64,000 nucleotides of DNA, taken from assembly GCF_949987535.1 (NCBI RefSeq), contig NC_080075.1, forward strand, positions 57,633,636 to 57,697,635, read 5' to 3'. The notes under the pieces were generated by a model. The model was not told where the DNA came from. It saw only the letters and a list, made by a program, of their open reading frames with translations, and searched no databases. Both the position numbers and the translations under genes were made by a program. How positions within the stretch are numbered: the stretch's first letter is position 1; each line of letters starts with the position of its first letter. Source of the stretch: Balaenoptera acutorostrata. Lineage: Eukaryota > Chordata > Mammalia > Artiodactyla > Balaenopteridae. Below are positions 12,255 through 25,584 of this stretch, in pieces.

Positions 12255-12592
12255 TACGTATGATAAAATGTACCCATTTTACATATACAGTTTGATGAGC
12301 TATGACAAACGTATACACTTGTGTAACCACCACCACCACAATATACAGAACATTTCTATCACTCCAAAAAGTTCCTCTGTGCCCCTTTGAGGATAATCTC
12401 CCCATCACCTCTAGACTTAGGCAAACCCTCATCTGCTGTCAGAGTAGTTTTGCCTTTTCTAAAATTTCATGTACATAGAATCATACAGTATGTACTCCTT
12501 TGTGTCTGGCTTTTTTCACTTAGCATAATGTTTCACAGATACATCCATGTTGTGTTTATCACTAGCTTGTTCCTTTTTATTGCTTCCATGGC
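12255..12592 (-). mobile_element. Old L1M 3' fragment
   Basis: The antisense 3' region of an old L1M element is recognisable by GATGAGCTATGACAAACGTA, ACCACCACCACAATATACAGAAC, ATCATACAGTATGTACTCC and CTTAGCATAATGTTTCACAG. No coding frame survives. Confidence 0.7.
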
Positions 12593-13091
12593 TTTTGAAA
12601 ATTTCGGGCCCTCACAGATTTGGAAGAAGGCTGAGGCAAAGCCCAAAGAAAGTAGTTTAGGCTGGTGTAAAGAACACATCACCAGCTACCTGCATGTGTC
12701 CATTAAAAGCTTGATATTATAAGGTAAAAGCATTTTCCCCCTTGACCCTAACACTGTATTTTTCAGCTCAAGCTGCTGAAATCAGAGGGAGTTCATGTCC
12801 TACCTGTATTTGACTACAAAAAGCAAGTAAAAAAAAAAAAAAAAATCAGAGAGCAAAGGTTTCATGAAGCTTTTGGAGAAAATTTTATTTGCAGGTTTGA
12901 TTATCTAATCATTTTAGTGCTATGTTTATAAGAAGTTAGTGAAGTGGAACAGAACATGACTCTAAAGTACAGTCATAATCCTAATATTCACCAAAGTGAA
13001 TTTACTTTACCCTGGAACATGGTCATAGTATGAACAACTTATCTAGAATGTTTCATATAGAGAATATTTTCTCAAGATATAACCATTATCA

Positions 13092-13423
13092 GGGCTTCCC
13101 TGGTGACGCAGTGGTTAAGAATCCGCCTGCCAATGCAGGGGACACAGGTTCGAGCTCTGGTCCAGGAAGATCCCACATGCTGCAGACCAACTAAGCCCAT
13201 GTGCCACAACTACTGAGCCTGAGCTCTAGAGCCCACGTGCCACAACTACTGAGCCCGCGTGCCTAGAGCCCGTGTTCTGCAACAAGAGAAGCCACTGCAA
13301 TGAGAAGCCCGCGCACCGCAACGAAGAGTAGCCTCCGCTCACCACTAGAGAAAGCCCACGCACAGCAACGAAGACCCAACACAGTCAAAAATAATAAATA
13401 AATTTATAAGAAAAAGATATACT
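13092..13423 (+). mobile_element. CHR-type SINE
   Basis: It has a full tRNA-derived head (GGGCTTCCCTGGTGACGCAG), the repeated CCACAACTACTGAGCC body and a short AT-rich tail. The flanking ATATAACCAT(T)ATCAG copies at 13,077-13,092 and 13,424-13,438 differ by one base insertion. Confidence 0.93.
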
Positions 13424-13439
13424 ATATAACCATATCAGT

Positions 13440-15240
13440 ACAAAAATCCCCAATATTCCTGGCAAAACAACTCAAACACTGATGTTTTGCTTGGTAGAAT
13501 CGGCTCCTGCTTAAAAAAATTAGCTCATATATCAGTCTGGTCCTAAAAAGGAGGCTTCTCAAGACAAGATACTTTGTGGCACTTCACACTACTGATAATT
13601 CCTCCCTTCCTGAAACTCTTGACACTTCTGCTGACTTTCAAAACACTCGAATTCAAAACACTTACAATCATTCATGTTCATACTTTTTCCTTCAGCCTCC
13701 TAAATTCAAGAGGGAAGTGGCCCCCCAAAACAGTAATTAGCCTTCAACCCAAAACACTGTATCTGCCCTCTGATCCAATCTCATTGCTTCAACCACCACT
13801 TCTAGATTGACTTCTCAGATGAATTTTAGTCTAAGATTTTAATCATTAAGCTTGGCTGCTGTACATAGCTCTTCAAACATAACATAACCAAAATCTTCAT
13901 CTCTGCCCCCCAACCACCTTCATATCCCAATCTAACTACTATTTGTATTAACTACCTGTTAATCAACCTATTTGTAATCTCTCTTTTAGTAACTTGGGCT
14001 AGAAACCATAAATCTTTTATATAAATCCAACCACTACACACCATGTCCCAACACATCTTCCATTTAAGTATCTCACTTATCCTCCATCATAATCTTGAGC
14101 CTTATGATCTATTCTCTGGATTATCTAACAGCCTCCTAATTGGACTCCCTGACTTCAATCTCCCCTTCCTTCAATCCACCTTACAGATTACCACCAACTT
14201 GATTTCCGTAAAACATACCTTACCTGTCTCCAAAAGATAAAGTTGCTTCCCACTTCCCAACTAAAATTGAGTACAAAATATCCAGTCTGGAACCTTCTTC
14301 TCTAACCTGCCCAACCGAGGACTTACACAGGCCAAGTACATCATGCTCACTCCCACCTCACAATTTGCCCTCTTTAATTAAGCTAACCAAATCATTCAAC
14401 ATGCCTATGAAATAACATCTCCTCCTTGATACCTTCTCCAACCTTTCACCCCACCCTCTCACCACTCTTATACAATCATTCATATTCCTTTTAACGTTTT
14501 CACCTTCCTTATCCCCTCACATCCTAACTTGTGACCTTGGCACCTAGCAAGTATTGAGTAAAATACACATTAAGTTAAAAAATACTTCTTCAAGAAAAGA
14601 TATCCTGTCAGCCATTCCAACATTCACAAAAATATTATATTGGTCCATTGTAACATTTATTAAGTACAGGCAGTTCTGGATTTCCAGGAATTTTACTTTT
14701 TGCGTTTCACATTTAAAGCACCCAGACAATTATACCCACTTAACTGCAGACAGAGGACACACTAATGAATTTGTCACCTGGTTTGTTTCCAGATGCAGCA
14801 TAGAGCATCCCCAACCGCCTACCTCAGTGGAGCCCTACAGCCCTTTTTGAAAACATCTTTGGCTCTAGGCCAGAATCCACTCCGCCTAGCTCTTCCTACA
14901 GGTCCTTGAGATTAGAGTTAAGGAAAGAAGAAGCAAGACTAAGCCCTGAGCAAAGGGAAGGAAAACAAATATACACAAAGGATTGTTTAAGTATAAAGCA
15001 ATCACTGTGTCCCCCTTCTCTCCCTCATATAACCATTCAAGCATTATTCTTCCAAGCATTCACTTCAATCCAAATACTTTTGGAGTCATTTTAAAACTGG
15101 CTTTAGGTTAAAATGTTTAATGTGTCATTTTATAGAGACACTGTCTAATTAATCCGTAAAAACTCTTAAACACGATTAACAAAAACACCAGCATTCTAAT
15201 GGCAAAGTAAATCCATATCTATACCTATAAGATTTTGTCA
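13440..15240. other. Unassigned DNA, pyrimidine-rich on the plus strand
   Basis: A CT-rich stretch (13,560-14,520) with CAGCCTCCTAATTGGACTCC resembles a widespread old mammalian repeat that I cannot name. The rest shows no repeat or gene that I recognise, and open frames here are short. Confidence 0.4.
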
Positions 15241-15254
15241 TGAAGAAAAAAACA

Positions 15255-15528
15255 GGGACTTCCCTGGTGGTCCAGTGGTAAAGAATCTGCCTTACAATGC
15301 AGGGGACACCGGTTCTATCGCTGGTCAGCAAACTAAGATCCCACATGCCGCGAGGCAACTAAGCCCACGCGGTGCCTCAACTCCAGAGCCCACATGCCCT
15401 GGAGCCTGCGCACCACCACTAGAGAAGAGAAAACCCGCACGCCCGAAACGAACGATCCCACCTGCCTCAACGAAGAACCCACGTGCCCCGACGCAGCCAA
15501 AAATAAATAGATAAAATTTTAAAAAAAA
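15255..15528 (+). mobile_element. CHR-type SINE, diverged
   Basis: GGGACTTCCCTGGTGGTCCAG head, GGTTCTATCGCTGGTC B-box region, and a body ending CAGCCAAAAATAAATAGATA. Flanking GAAAAAAACAGG copies (15,245-15,256; 15,529-15,544 with a 4-bp indel) mark the edges. Confidence 0.88.
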
Positions 15529-15544
15529 GAAAAAAACAAACAGG

Positions 15545-16420
15545 AAAATAGAAAATAGGGGAAATGATAATAGCAAATACACAAAAGGTGAAATTTAAAT
15601 GGCCAATAAACATATGAGAATGTTCATCCTCACTAGTAATAGGAAAAAATGCAAAATTAAGGTCACAATGAAACATCAATTCTCTCTCATTACATTGAGG
15701 GGGGAAAAAGATTCTCAGTACCAAATGGAGACAAGGATATAGAGCTGTGCTGTCTGATACAGTAGCTACTAGCCACTTGTGACTAGTAAGAATCTGAAAT
15801 GTGGCTAATGCAAATTGAGACTTGGTGTTAAATATAAAATACATGCCATATTTTGAAGATTTAATAGAAAAAAGAGAATGCAAAAATCTCACTGCTACTG
15901 TTTACATACCAAAATGACATTTTTGATATACTAAATACATCACTAAAATTAACTTCACCTTTTTTGTTAATGTAACTACACGAAAATTTTAAGTTACATG
16001 TACGACCAACATTATATTTATATAGGACAGCACTGATATTGATATAGAGCAACAGGCACTTTTATATACCACTAGCCAGAGTATAAATTGGTACAGCCAC
16101 TTCGGAGAGAATTTCAAAATATTTAGGTAGGTTGTAGGATAAGAATAACCTACAATTCAGCAGTTATACTCCTAACTTTGTGCTCTAGAGAAACTCTCAC
16201 ACATATATACAAAAAGATGTAAATGTTTCAGCACGATTGTATATAAATACAAAAATAATCCAAATGTTCATCCAAAGACACTAGACAAAATGTGTTATAA
16301 TCACACAATGGGATACTATGCAATACTATTTAAAAAGAGGAATAGATCAACAAGGAAAAACTCTGCAGAAATGTTAAGTAAAAAAAGCTAATTGTAAAAA
16401 AAAAAATTTCATATATAATC
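15545..16420 (+). mobile_element. Old L1M ORF2 C-terminal/3' fragment, split by a hAT element
   Basis: TGGCCAATAAACATATGAGAA and CAAAATTAAGGTCACAATGA match the ORF2 C-terminal region of L1. After a 0.3 kb insertion it resumes with GTATAAATTGGTACAGCCAC, CCAAATGTTCATCCAAAGAC and ACAATGGGATACTATGCAATA. The frame is degenerate. Confidence 0.75.
15745..16041. mobile_element. Non-autonomous hAT DNA transposon
   Basis: The left end CTGTGCTGTCTGATACAGTA and right end TAGGACAGCACTG form imperfect terminal inverted repeats. The 8-bp duplication ATATAGAG (15,737-15,744 and 16,042-16,049) is the length expected for hAT. It interrupts an older L1M copy, which gives their relative order. A GCCACTTGTGACTAG subterminal motif supports the Charlie group. 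Confidence 0.8.
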
Positions 16421-16883
16421 ATGCTCAGAAACTATAAACTATCTTAAAACAGTCCTACACGCTATTTACACATAGATACATACATGGAGATTGTATATGT
16501 GAGGGTAGGCACAAAATTCAAGACAGTGGGAAAGAAACGATGGTATCCAGGAAGATTACAGAAGGGCTTCTACTATACCGATAGTGTTCTATACCCTAAA
16601 ATAAGCTGGGTAGTGGGTACTTCATGTTCCTTATTCTTTTTATGCCTGAAATATTTGTTTTTAACATATGATTTAGTATACCATGTATAGCACTATAACT
16701 GGGTATACTTTATGGTTTGGGGGACATAAGCAAAAACTTCACAATTTTAATCATGTGAAGAGCAACCTTTATACCTTGAATAACATCAGGATGCAGGAGA
16801 GGCAACATTGAAACACCAATTATATAAACACCAATTTTATACCACTACTATCAACATAATGAGAAAAATGGAAGAATACAAAT

Positions 16884-17106
16884 CAGGGGTCAGCAAACTT
16901 ATTCTTTAAAGAACCAAATAGTAAATATTCGGGGCTTTGCAAGGCCATATGGTTTCTGTCACAGCTACTCAACCCTGCCATAGTAGTGGGAAAGCAGCCA
17001 GACAGTATGCAAACAAATGAGTATGGCTGTGTTCCAATAAAACTTTATTTACAAAAACAGGCAGCAGACCAAATTTGGCCAGTGAGCTATGGTTTGGTAA
17101 CCCCTG
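16884..17106. mobile_element. Non-autonomous hAT-Charlie element (MER3-like)
   Basis: The left terminus CAGGGGTCAGCAAAC and right terminus TTTGGTAACCCCTG are inverted repeats. The interior keeps GGGGCTTTGCAAGGCCATAT, GGCTGTGTTCCAATAAAACT and TTATTTACAAAAACAGGCAG, a well-known mammalian family. The MER number is from memory. Confidence 0.85.
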
Positions 17107-17135
17107 TCAAGATCCGTCTTTAAAAAAGAAATCAA

Positions 17136-17455
17136 GGGCTTCCCTGGTGGCGCAGTGGTTAAGAATCAGTCTGCCAATGCAGGGGACACGGGTTCAAGCC
17201 CTGGTACGGGAAGATCCCACATGCCGCAGAGCAACTAAGCCTGTGCACCACAACTACTGAGCCCGCATGCCACAACTACCGAAGCCCGTGTGCCTGGAGC
17301 CTGTGCTCCGCAACAAGAGAAGCCACCACAATGAGAAGCCCGCGCACCGCAACGAAGAGTAGCCCCCACTCACCACAACTAGAGAAAGCCCGTGCGCAGC
17401 AACAAGACCCAACACAGCCAAAAAATAGAATAAAATAAAAATAAAATAAATAAAA
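17136..17455 (+). mobile_element. CHR-type SINE
   Basis: GGGCTTCCCTGGTGGCGCAG head and full body. The 16-17 bp duplication TTTAAAAA(A)GAAATCAA lies at 17,119-17,135 and 17,456-17,471. Confidence 0.95.
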
Positions 17456-17839
17456 TTTAAAAAGAAATCAATAAATCCATTAAGTCAAAGTCTGAAGGAG
17501 AAATGGATTTCTATAGTAACAAAGTATGCCATGAATTACCCGGTAATCACAAAAGAGAAACGTTTCTTGTCCATGGAGACATCTAGCAATCACCACCTTA
17601 ACCCAGCAATCAAACTTAGTACCACAAATAGTGCGACGCAATCATTTTGTACCTCCTGATGTGATGTAATATGAAGCAGCATCACCTATGAAGTATCCTG
17701 GCCAAATGTTTAACCTGAATTCAACGCAGTCTTTAGTTAAGTTTTAAACAAGTTTCAACAAACAATCAGACAAATTCTGAATACAGGACATTTTACAAAA
17801 TAATTGGTCTCTTGAGAAAGTCATTTTTTAAAACTGGTG

Positions 17840-18220
17840 TTTAAATTTAAAAGAGAATTGAGACACAACAGCAAATGCAATGTAATGCAAGATCCTCACT
17901 GGACCTTGGTATGGAGGGGAAAAAACTATATAGGACATCTGGATTGGGGATTACATGACTTCTGGGGATTAGATAACTGTGCTACGTACGGTAGTATTTT
18001 AAGTATTGAGGAAAATGTCATTTTTTGGAGATTCATACTTAAGTATTTAGGGGTGAAGTGACATGATGTCTATAATTTATTGTTAAATGGTTCGGCAAGA
18101 TTATGGATGAAGCATATGGGGCAAAAATATAAAATACCATGGAATTTAGGTGGTGGCATATATGAACTCAATGTACTGTTACAATATTCCATAGGATTAA
18201 AAATTTTCATAATAAAAACG
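17840..18220 (+). repeat. Degenerate old interspersed repeat, family unresolved
   Basis: The segment GAACTTAAGTATTTAGGGG-like to ATGATGTCTATAATTTATTG is related to a second copy at 63,580-63,950 (CTAAGTATTTAGGGATACAG, ATGATATCTATAACTTAC). A terminal ATTTTCATAATAAAAA is typical of an old retroelement or DNA-transposon 3' end. Confidence 0.45.
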
Positions 18221-19189
18221 CCAGAATGAGTTGAGATTATATACAGAATGCAATGAGATTATATACTTATTAAATTTTTTTCATCAATCTCCTCCACAAA
18301 TATTAGTCTTAAGTTTCCCTAAAAGCTCTCAAGGTCCTAAACTTTCCTAAAGTTCACAATCCTGATGTTTTTCCTTTTAAGCATCTGATTTCTAAAAGTG
18401 AGAACAAGGCAATTACAAGGTAAGACAATCTAATTATACTGCCATTTACTTTTACACATTTTATAAAGATTCTTAATATATAAAACATACTTATAATTCC
18501 TTTATAGCATTTTTACTTTTCACCTTGTATAATAATTCATATACACGTTTACTCCTTTCCTCATACCACACATGGCAGACTCAGATAATCTTTGTTCCCC
18601 AAAGTATCTAACACTAGCAGACAATATTTACTTACTAAATAAAAACTGAATAGCAGGAAATTTGTGTTCATACCTTTAACACGTTAAGCATCAAGTCCTT
18701 GAGAAGGAATGCAAACCTCCCTCCCCTCTTCTTACTCTCTATTCTCCTCCCCCTAAAAGATACTGTCTTTATGGGAAATTTTATTCAGCAACTATTTACA
18801 GAATATAATATAGATACATGGATAAATCTGCACACAAAACTAACACAGTTGTTGTCCTTATGTTGCTTACACTTTGGTAGAAAATGACAATCTTAAAACG
18901 GAACTCTTAATTTAAGAGTCAAAAGGACCTCAAGACATCAGATGGTCCAGCCCTCTGCCTTAATGCAAAAATATTACATTACCGATTAAAGCCACTAAAT
19001 TGGAGAAAGAATAAGTGACTCACAAAGTCACAGGATCATTAAAAGGCTCAGTGGGAACCTCAAACAGGGTCTTCTGCCTCCTGGTTTACTATATATCATT
19101 TAGTATAGCAATAAGAGAAAGCACTCAAACATTCCAAGGCTCTATGGTAATGACTTTACCTGGAATACCCCAACCCAACAATTTTATGA

Positions 19190-19330
19190 AATATCCTCAC
19201 TTAACAAACAAGGACACTGAGGCTTAGAAACATTAAGTAACTTGCTTTAAATTACCCATCTACAGAGTGGTGGAAGAGGGATTCAAATCCAGGTAGTCTG
19301 ACTTTAGAGTCTATGCTTCCAATCACCTTC
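19190..19330 (-). mobile_element. MIR-like fragment
   Basis: AAGGACACTGAGGCTTAGAA, AAGTAACTTGCTTTAAATTA and ATTCAAATCCAGGTAGTCTG read as the reverse complement of the MIR core (the bases around the 'AAACTGAGGC' and 'GATTCAAACC' blocks). Confidence 0.6.
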
Positions 19331-21764
19331 CCCCTTTTGGAACTTTTTCCAGAAACATAACCCACTCCTAGTACAAAGCTTTCTTACACTTAATATACAC
19401 ATACAAACATACGCAACAAAACAGTGCCAAGCATCCTACAACATTACCTAAAAGCATAAACTAGCAAACATTCAGAAATACGTATCTAAATCTTTGGAAA
19501 AGACGCCTCATGCACATTTGTGAAACAGTAATTCTCACCTAGGTCTGTGGATGTAGACCAGTTTTCATTCTTAGGTGACTAAGAAGAATTACAAATAACA
19601 GAGTTAAGGCCTAAAAACATACTCTTTTAATGACGTCACTGTTTGGCCAGCACCTCTGACCATCGTTCAAGTATAATCCTGAAGCTACTGCTATCTAGCA
19701 TCTCCCAAACTTTGTTAGACAAAATATCACACAACCAGTTAACCATCACGCTTATTTTTACCTTGTTAGATCGTTTTCAGTCCTCTTAAAATCCAGGGTC
19801 AGGGTTATTCCAGCCAGCTCTCTATAATTAACTATGCATCTCTACTCCTTTATATTCAAAATATACCTTATCCCTGACTCCATAACTTGGCCATGTAATA
19901 TATATCCGAACCAAAACAAAAGACCCACCTGCATGAATTCCACTTTGTAGGATTGTCATAAAGTCTGAAAACATAGATATTATTTTAACATATTCTATAA
20001 CACCAATAAACCATTTATTGTATATGCATCTGTGTTTCCAGACCTGGTAGCCACCCTGTACTTAAATAAAAATCAAGTAAGCAAAGACAGAGGCAGAAAA
20101 AGCAACACAAATCAAAAGTACAACAGCAAATAACCTGAACTAAAATACAAACCTATCTCTGAGAAAAAGACTCAAGATGTAAGATAAGAGCAATAACATC
20201 CTAAATCATCACTTAATCCTTATAAGCCTCTACTTCCCTTATGAACTAGAGTTAGATTTTATAAAACAAAAACAAAATGAAAGTATAACTGAACTCTATT
20301 ATGTATTGAGCTAAAAGTTACCATTTCACTTTCACATTTTGATTCAAAACACTCGAGAACAGCTGAACATAAAGAAGTTAAACTCAGTTTCCTTACATTT
20401 AGGACCTAGAACCACCAAAGCTTTAATTAAATTCTGAATCATATAAACAAACCCAATTATAAGAGATAATTTAAGAAATCAAGTAAGGTTGTTTTTGTTT
20501 TGTTTTTCCATCTAAAATACAGGCACTCAAAGATGCCCAAATGTTGCACAGCTTAATGAACCTGGTCTGAATTACAGTACTAAATTTAATATATTCAAAA
20601 GTTCAAGTTCTTTTGCACATCAGAGTTTTGATAAAAGTGATAAATACATTAAAAGTGAAACTAGAAATTTGAAGGCTTATTTGAGTGCTATAAAGGAGGT
20701 CTCTTAGGTCATGAATGGAACTAGTGTTCATTTTTATATTGGGGCACTGAAATAAACACAAGTTGATTTGCTTTAAAATAAAAAAATCAATCTCAATTCA
20801 CTGCAGCAAGATCACATGAAACTCTGACTCAATGACTCACTAATGAAAGCAAAAGACCATTATGCATTAAAACAAAAACAAACATCAAAGATCTCTCATG
20901 CTTATCTTAAAAGTGTGCAATGTTTGTGTAAACTCAAGAAGAGCCATCTTTACCAAACTGGATCATCACTAGTAAAGCTAAAGAACAGAAAGTAGAAAAC
21001 TAAGCACCTACTTCATCTCTAAGTGCAAGAGGACATCCTCATGCAGAAACTTACAATGCAGGAAGACAAAGACACAACTTCAAGTAATATACCGCAACTA
21101 CGGAATTAAGGGAAGCAGTGGCTATATACAGATCACTATGAGCACAATAAACCTAAGAGACAGATTGACTCCATCAGCTATCTTCAAGAGAATCGTCTTA
21201 TAACTAGAGACAGAATAGCAGTCACAAATCAGTGACAGTATTTCAGACACTACTGGCCAACCATTAATCTTTCAGCTGTATTCGCAAAAGAAGAGAAACA
21301 ACAGGGTCTTTTCCGAACACAAATAATAACATATATTTTATAGGTACATCCCAAGTTATTTAAACCAGACTTGTTAAAAGTCCTGTTTACCCTCCTCCCA
21401 TTATCCCATCTTTTCTCCCATTCTCCTGTCCAAGGACTCCTCTATCCAAGGTTGGACAGTACATGGTGTTTCCCCCAGCTTCCCTCATGCCTAATGTAGG
21501 GATTTCTTTTTTTACCTTTGGCTCACATTTTAATCTTAGGTACAACAATATTTCCCCCTTCCTACTTCCTCTTTTCATATTCCAGTTTTTGTCCAGTTAC
21601 AGAAAAACTCTTCTTCCCTCTCTGTCAAAAATAGTAAAGCTCTAATCATAGCTTCTCAGCAAAGTGTAGAAAACACCATACATGCCAAATCCCACTCATA
21701 ATTAAGTCATCCACAAAGGGAGCAGAGTTGTAATGTAAATTAAGGAAGAGTTTGTTATCGGAAC

Positions 21765-21872
21765 AGAAGATCTCCGAGGGCAGGGATTTTGTCTATTTTG
21801 TTGGGCCTCCTGCCTGGAATGGAACCTTGCATATTAGAAGGCACTCAGTGAATGCAAGAATAATTGGGGGGT
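21765..21872 (+). mobile_element. L2 3'-end fragment
   Basis: GAGGGCAGGGATTTTGTCTA, CCTGGAATGGAACCTTGCAT and GGCACTCAGTGAATGCAAGA follow the LINE-2 3' terminal pattern (a gene-tail shared by L2 copies). Confidence 0.65.
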
Positions 21873-24507
21873 AAAAGGAGGGTAGCCCACAGACTAAATA
21901 CTATTAAGCTCTACTGAATTTTTTACTTCTCAGTGGGTTGGTAGCCTAGAGAAGTAAAAGTAACAAGAAGCCTCTCATATCTAAACTTGATCTCCCACAC
22001 ATTCTATCATTTAGAGTTGCTTTGAGTTTAATTATTTCCTCTTTGTAAGAGACTAGGAAGGGCCACCTGTGTTCAATAGATAGCACCAGTTCCTTAACTC
22101 AGAGTTGATTGCTTTAATCAGAAGAGGGAAAAAGAAAAACTCTTTGCCAAAATAGCTTAAGCACCCATGAGTAATATGGACACTCCTAGATTCTCCAATT
22201 CATAAGAACATCTATTAACCATCCCTTTTCAAAGTTAGGAGTGCACTATACATACCTACACCAAGAAAATGCAATTATACTTAAGAATCAGTGACATTAC
22301 CCTCAAGCTTTTAAAAGTTCTTTGAAATCTTTCAGAACTTCACAAATTTATCAAACCTACTTCTTCTCAGGTATGTACTATCTATCAAACAAACTCTATA
22401 CACTTAGCTTTTTTCTTATATAACAAACTTGATTATACCTAATAACATAACCACATTTGACAACAGTTTTCCATGAAAGAAAAGGTTTTTCATGTTTCTT
22501 TCATACAAATGCATTTTCATTCACAGCCTATTTTGAAGTGGAGATCATTCTACATAGACAAAAAGCACCAGCAATACCAGACACAGGTCTTACCCTCCCT
22601 CTATCACTACCAGTAATTGGTCCCATCTCTAAAAGTAAAACAAGCTCCTTAATATTAAATACAAGTCTTGCAATGTTCCTCTCTCATCTAAACTTCAGAC
22701 CATGTTTTAGTAGATCTTCTTTTATTCAAAAGGATGCAAAACAAGTTTTCCAACTAGCATTATGTTTCTAAACTTTAAGATCTTTAATTTTCAAGAAATA
22801 AATCAATTTAAAGCCAATAAATATAATCTTGATATTTTAACATACTCCAAAAGAAAACTATGAATCCATTTTTAGCAAGTTACTATTAAACTACTTATTA
22901 AGTCATAAAAGCATTAAATTGGCAAACTATGCTTTAAATGTTACAAATCATGTTAAATGTCTAAATATATGAACAAGTTAAACTACTACAATTGATTGTT
23001 AAACTACTGGGTTCTTCAATAAGTTATTACAAAGGGTATCATATGTTAAGACATTGTAGATGTGGTCAGAAGTTAGCTGTAGTAAAAGAAAAAAAAAATT
23101 TACTTGAGAAATTCTGTGTCATGGCTTACCATAATTCAGAGCAAAATGTTTACGTCTGTCATTAACATTAAACTTAAGAGGAAAAATAAAACACTTGAAA
23201 ACTTAAAAATAAAAAAAAAGGTATGAACTACCACATGGTATTTGTTTCCTAGGTTGCTAGATGATACTAGAAACTAAATCTCTAAATCTTCATAACATCT
23301 GAGAAATGAAACTACAGTAGATAGACTACACTTTTGGAAAGCTTTATACCTTTATCAAGAATTCAGTGAAGACTTATTTTTATAACACTGATTCAACTAC
23401 CTAATCAAATCACTCAAGTTAGTCTAAATGGTGGTGGTCTGGTCTGGGGACAAACCAGAAGAGACAGAATGCTGAAAAGTGTAACTCAAGTCAAATCTAA
23501 ACAAGGAGGTTAATTCACCTTAGAAATGTTTCATTTGAAAAAGAGATTCCAAAATGGCTAATCAGAGATATATGCATACTTAAATTAGTTTGAAAGATCA
23601 AAAGTTATTTTATTTTAAATCAATGTTTTGATGTAAAGTATACCAACAAAGACAAGAATAAAAAACAGATTATGAACCCCATGTATCTTTTTCTTCACCT
23701 ATACTTGTTAGATCAGCTGCTAGAAGCTGATGACAAGCTCTGTTATTTTATAAATTTTATGACAGTCAAGCAAAAACTATAAAAATCAATATTCCCCAAA
23801 TCAACACTATTTTACCTTCACTGTTTAGTTTGAGTACAGGATAGTGAGATGGGTAGTAATCCAGATTACACTTTTGGAGTTTTCTCAATTTCTAGGAATC
23901 TTACTCATATCCCCAATTAATCAATCCTCCTAATTCACACAGAGTGTGAAAAAATCATCAAAAATCCATATTCCCCCAAATTCTCTTACCACTCATTGTA
24001 ATTTTAACCTAAGTATTACTTAAATAAATTTTCCTATTAGAATTTTGGAACTTAAAAAAATTTTAACTCTTAGGACTCTGATACTTCAGTTGTTTCCCTA
24101 CTAATTTTTGCTTAAAATCAGTGAACTGTGAAAGGCATATTTCACAAAAAAGTAAAATGCCATGTATATTTTAATAAGTTAATTTTATTCACCTTATTAA
24201 TATCTTATGAAGGACTACTGTAGAGTTCTATTTTAGTTACTTTCTATGCTAGATAATGTCAAAAATACTTTTAAATAATTACATATAATATACAAATATT
24301 CATATAATGTAGATAATATGTGTAACTACCACCACTGAGTATGGGGGGGAACATTCACTCCCAGTAGCACGTGCAATAAAAGAAATGTTTACCAATCCAT
24401 CTACAAGGACATGTTTGCAATCTTTCCACCACTGGCTCAGCCAGTTTTCAATGAAACTCCACAATCGCTAAACAATACTATGGCAAATTGTACTCCTCCA
24501 CGAATGC

Positions 24508-24559
24508 CAAGAGATAGTGTATCAGCGTCACATCAAGAGATAGTGTATCAGCGTCACAT
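24508..24559. repeat. Perfect 26-bp tandem duplication
   Basis: The 26-mer starting CAAGAGATAGTGTATCAGCG lies at 24,508-24,533 and again at 24,534-24,559 without a mismatch. Confidence 0.97.
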
Positions 24560-25234
24560 TTTAATTCAAAAAAGTACGTTATAAGAAAATAAACTTTCAA
24601 CGACAGCCACTTTTTCTGACCTCGTCAACCTGTGAATGAGGCGTTCTTAGAAGCACAGACATTTTAAACACTATACCATTCCTTCAAATGATGTAATCTT
24701 AAGGGATTTGGTAATTACATGTGAATTACTAACATAAGCTAATATTTACTGACCTATCAGATAAACTGAAAAGGCTTTCACCTGTTCCTGGAGTCTTTAT
24801 AGAAATCACACCCAGTATAAGAAAACAGGTGTTGAAAGCTCTGATGGTCACATCTCAGAGAATAATCACAGCATGAACAAATCCAAAGGGTAATGTCCAA
24901 GAAACTGGGGAAATCTTAACTAATGGGTATGAAAGATCAAATAAAAATACTATTCCATGCTGACAGTGCAACATAAACACTGCTGAAACTGTAGTAAGAC
25001 TTTTTATGAGAGCAAAAATAAATGAAAAGGAGAAAACACAACCATTAAAAAAAAAAAAAGATAAGGAAGACACTGAGAGAAGGTAAGAAGCACAGTAAAA
25101 ATCAAGATTATCCCTGAAGAAAATCTGTTGACTAACAAAATCTGTTCTAAATACTAAATAAAAGTTCTATTGAAACAACCCATTGTCCATTCAAGAAGCC
25201 TACAAAATTATTCCTTTAAGAAATTACCATTTCA

Positions 25235-25569
25235 GGGCTTCCCTGGTGGCACAGTGGTTAAGAATCCACCTGCCAATGCAGGGGACACGGGTTCGAGCCC
25301 TGGTCTGGGAGGATCCCACATGCCGCGGAGCAACTAAGCCCGTGTGCCACAACTACTGAGCCTGAGCTCTAGAGCCCGCGAGCCACAACTACTGAGCCCA
25401 CGTGCCTAGAGCCCCTGCTCCGCAACAAGAGAAGCCACCGCAATGAGAAGCCTGCACACCGCAACGAAGTGTAGCCCCCGCTCGCCGCAACTAGAGAAAG
25501 CCCATGGGCAGCAACAAAGACCCAACGCAGCCAAAAATAAATAAATTAAAGAAATAAATTTAAAAAAAA
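25235..25569 (+). mobile_element. CHR-type SINE
   Basis: Full head and body with an (AAAT)-rich tail. The exact 15-bp duplication AAGAAATTACCATTT lies at 25,218-25,232 and 25,570-25,584. Confidence 0.96.
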
Positions 25570-25584
25570 AAGAAATTACCATTT

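Larger units (their letters stand above)
17472..25217. other. 7.7 kb without young SINE or L1 insertions
   Basis: This AT-rich segment holds only faint old repeats: a degenerate element at 17,840-18,220, MIR-like DNA near 19,190-19,330 and an L2 tail near 21,765-21,870. I see no exon with splice context. If the minus-strand gene starting near 27,480 is real, this is first-intron DNA. Confidence 0.5.

Noticed and set aside
12596..12722. Possible coding exon (open stretch after an L1M fragment)
   Set aside because: Too short, no similarity that I recognise and no flanking acceptor/donor pair.
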